Below are positions 62,063 to 64,000 of a stretch of 64,000 bases of DNA, one piece after another (position 1 is the first letter of the stretch; each line of letters starts with the position of its first letter). The position numbers and the translations under genes were made by a program. Source of the stretch: Pseudomonas cannabina (GTDB lineage: Bacteria; Pseudomonadota; Gammaproteobacteria; Pseudomonadales; Pseudomonadaceae); assembly GCF_900100365.1 (NCBI RefSeq), contig NZ_FNKU01000001.1, forward strand, positions 124,001-188,000, in the 5' to 3' direction. The notes below the pieces were generated by a model. That model worked only from the letters and a program-made list of their open reading frames with translations. It searched no databases and was not told where the DNA came from.

Positions 62063-63238
62063 TCAGTTTTGCGCCCGGTTGGGCGACTCGGATGGTTTGG
62101 CGTTGAGTGCCACGTTTTCTTGTGTGTCACGCGATTTCTTCAGCTCGGCGATCCATTTCGGATCGAACTCGCCAAGATCGTTGTGGGCCGGCAGGTAGCG
62201 TTCCGGGAATTCCCAGATCACCACTTGCGGCGGAGTGTTTTTGAACGCGTCGGTCTGCAGGTACTTGAGCATCGGCAGAATCGGGCCATGGCCGTCTTCG
62301 GCGTAGTTGACGACGTCACTGCGCAGCGCCTGTTTCAGGGCGCCGACGAAGTTCCAGTTCGGGTTGGCGCTGTAGCTGGTGCCCACCAGACCGACCGGGA
62401 TGTCGCTGTCTGCGAACAGGGCGTCATCGCCCGCCGGAGCGCCTTCAACCGGGTCGGTGCTGCGTTTCTGCAACTCGTCCGGCTTGGGCAGCAGGTTGCT
62501 GAACAGCGGGTCGAGTGGCAGGAAGGTGGTCAGGTCGCCCTTGTACGCTTCAGTGCCCTTGGCCTGGGTGACGAACTGCTCGGGTTCGCCCTCCAGCGGC
62601 GTTTTCTGGGCAATCGCGGCGCTCAGTTGCTGCGCAGCCACTTCGGCACCCATCGGCGTCCAGTGCGTGTCGGTACGCAGGAACACCTGGCCCTGTTGCT
62701 TGGCCGCTTGCAGCGGCGCGAGCAGGTCCGGCGCGAAGATCCCGGCCTTGGCGACCTGCTCGTGGAACTGCTGATACAGGTCCACATGCAGGCTGGCCGG
62801 CTTGGTGTCACCGATATGTTCCGGGTACAGACGGGTCTTCGCCGGCACGATGGCCAGTACCAGCTTGGTGCCCTGTTTCTCCAGTGCGTCGCGAACACCC
62901 TGAATCAGCGCCAGGTTGTCGGCTTCGTTCTGTTCGCCATTGGCGATGGCATCGAACTCTTCGTCGGTGTACAGCCACTGGTCTTTGCCCAGCACCACGC
63001 CTGGACGGCCTTCATTGAAGAGTTTGAAGTCCAACGCCGCCCAGAGGTTGGTGCCCAGACGCTTGATCGGGAACTCATCGTCGTAATGAGTTTCCGCCGC
63101 CTTGGTCCACTTGCCGTTGAGCACGGTGGTCTCTGCCGACGTCGAAAAGGTGCTGAAGCTGCGCAGCGACCAGATCCCGAGGACCAGCAGGATGCCCAGA
63201 AAGATGGCGATGTAGAGGATTCGTAATGAACGTGTCAT
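62063..63238 (-). CDS. algJ: Alginate O-acetyltransferase AlgJ
   Basis: A 391-residue protein with an N-terminal signal anchor (residues 5-28). The SGNH-like catalytic features are visible: Asp and His in LRTDTHWTPMGAE and the Ser in GTSYSANPNWNFVGAL. It takes part in acetyl transfer in the periplasm and has high similarity in layout to AlgX. It lies 10 bases after algI. Confidence 0.95.
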   Translation of the reverse strand: MTRSLRILYIAIFLGILLVLGIWSLRSFSTFSTSAETTVLNGKWTKAAETHYDDEFPIKRLGTNLWAALDFKLFNEGRPGVVLGKDQWLYTDEEFDAIANGEQNEADNLALIQGVRDALEKQGTKLVLAIVPAKTRLYPEHIGDTKPASLHVDLYQQFHEQVAKAGIFAPDLLAPLQAAKQQGQVFLRTDTHWTPMGAEVAAQQLSAAIAQKTPLEGEPEQFVTQAKGTEAYKGDLTTFLPLDPLFSNLLPKPDELQKRSTDPVEGAPAGDDALFADSDIPVGLVGTSYSANPNWNFVGALKQALRSDVVNYAEDGHGPILPMLKYLQTDAFKNTPPQVVIWEFPERYLPAHNDLGEFDPKWIAELKKSRDTQENVALNAKPSESPNRAQN

Positions 63239-63248
63239 GTCAGGCTCC

Positions 63249-64000
63249 TCAGAACTGGAAATAAAGGAACGGCGAGAAGCTTTGCGCCGAGAGTTTGAGA
63301 ATCGAAGCCACGAACAGCAGCAGGATCAGTGCGCGCATGGCGTAGCGTGGCCAATCGGCTTCCCAGTAGGCCGGTTGCACCTGGGCTTCGCTGCCCACGG
63401 TGTAGCCAGGCATATGCAGGCTGCCAGGCGCATCGCCGGGAACCGCTTTGATGGTGCCGGGTTGAGCAGTCGCAGGACCGTCAGCCTTGGCGCTCTTGCC
63501 GGTGTTTTGTTCGCGGTTCTGGTAGAAGTCACGCAGCCCGAAGAACGCCAGCGTGAGGTACGCCACCACCAGGGTTGCCACTTGCAGACCGGTCAGGCTG
63601 GCACGGTTGAGTTCAGACAGCTGCCACTCGCCGAAGCTGAACATGGCGCCGTACATGCGACCGGCCACGTGCAGGTTCTCGGCGCGGAAGATCACCCAGC
63701 CGATGACCACTAGCAGGAAGGTCAGTGCCCAGCGGATCACGTTGAAGCTGTAAGGCTTGGTGTTGATGCCGACCGCTTTTTCGATCGCCAGCCACATGCC
63801 GTGCCATGCACCCCAGATGATGTAAGTGACGTTGGCACCGTGCCACAGACCACCGAGCAGCATGGTCAGGAACAGGTTGCGATAGGTCGCGAACTTGCCG
63901 CCACGGTTGCCGCCCAGGGTGATGTACAGGTAGTCACGCAACCAGGTGGACAGGCTGATGTGCCAGCGCCGCCAGAACTCGGTGATCGACTGGCTGATGT
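63249..64000 (-). CDS. algI: Alginate O-acetylation protein AlgI (MBOAT), C-terminal part
   Basis: The frame runs out of the window at its 5' side. The visible 250 codons start at SITEFWRRWHISLSTWLRDY, which holds the conserved His of MBOAT enzymes (WRRWHISLS), then LLGGLWHGANVTYIIWGAWH with the second His. Several membrane segments follow, and the C-terminus is SFSPFLYFQF. AlgI moves acetyl groups across the inner membrane for AlgJ and AlgX. Confidence 0.95.
   Translation of the reverse strand, partial: ISQSITEFWRRWHISLSTWLRDYLYITLGGNRGGKFATYRNLFLTMLLGGLWHGANVTYIIWGAWHGMWLAIEKAVGINTKPYSFNVIRWALTFLLVVIGWVIFRAENLHVAGRMYGAMFSFGEWQLSELNRASLTGLQVATLVVAYLTLAFFGLRDFYQNREQNTGKSAKADGPATAQPGTIKAVPGDAPGSLHMPGYTVGSEAQVQPAYWEADWPRYAMRALILLLFVASILKLSAQSFSPFLYFQF

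Overview
The window looks like chromosomal DNA of a plant-associated Pseudomonas of the P. syringae group. The reasons are high-GC pseudomonad genes, the folM-folE-folX cluster, a HopJ-family gene, an alginate operon (algI-algJ-algF-algA), a ferric-citrate FecIRA system, and many short palindromic repeats of the GCGGACTTGTCCGC type. This assignment is inference from gene content; no database was searched.

Layout. 1-9 kb: tail of a BMP-type ABC permease, an OmpA-family lipoprotein, an acyltransferase, phosphate acetyltransferase, a broken DUF3565 gene, a SlyD-like isomerase, glutathione peroxidase, an Old Yellow Enzyme and a glycosyltransferase. 9-12.5 kb: an accessory, more AT-rich stretch with a FlhE-like secreted protein and a small two-gene operon split by an IS5-family element. 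12.7-19 kb: cysZ, trxB and the tetrahydromonapterin cluster (folM, folE, folX, DUF1244, frameshifted hopJ), then a monooxygenase-like gene and a PilZ-like gene. 19-22.6 kb: mioC-like flavodoxin gene cut by a second IS type, an SDR gene and an orphan gene. 22.8-32.3 kb: a minus-strand polysaccharide operon (wecB, a bcsB-like gene, nfrB, nfrA, a DUF4434-like gene). 32.5-35 kb: an IS island with the second copy of both IS types. 35.5-37 kb: yebG with a distant LexA box, psiE and a DUF3509 gene. 37-49 kb: two FecI/FecR/TonB-receptor units with Fur-like boxes and a DUF3649-PepSY-DUF3325 inner-membrane operon. 49-53 kb: AraC and LysR regulators, an EamA exporter and a hydroxyacid dehydrogenase. 53-58 kb: an AaeAB-like efflux operon with two nonsense mutations. 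58.3-64 kb: an SDR gene, a small membrane protein and the alginate operon.

The most interesting system is the wecB/bcsB-like/nfrB/nfrA cluster. It predicts a synthase-type exopolysaccharide made from WecB-derived UDP-ManNAc. The synthase carries C-terminal MshEN-type repeats, which suggests control by c-di-GMP. The cluster is related to the phage N4 receptor (Nfr) system of E. coli but has a BcsB-like subunit and its own wecB in the operon.

A second theme is gene decay. DUF3565, hopJ, mioC, the small gene next to the first IS, one transposase copy, the efflux outer-membrane factor and the efflux membrane-fusion protein are all visibly broken. Each has a lesion that can be located to the base and a reading frame that continues intact past it. 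This fits recent inactivation in a host-adapted lineage; sequencing error is the alternative to exclude.
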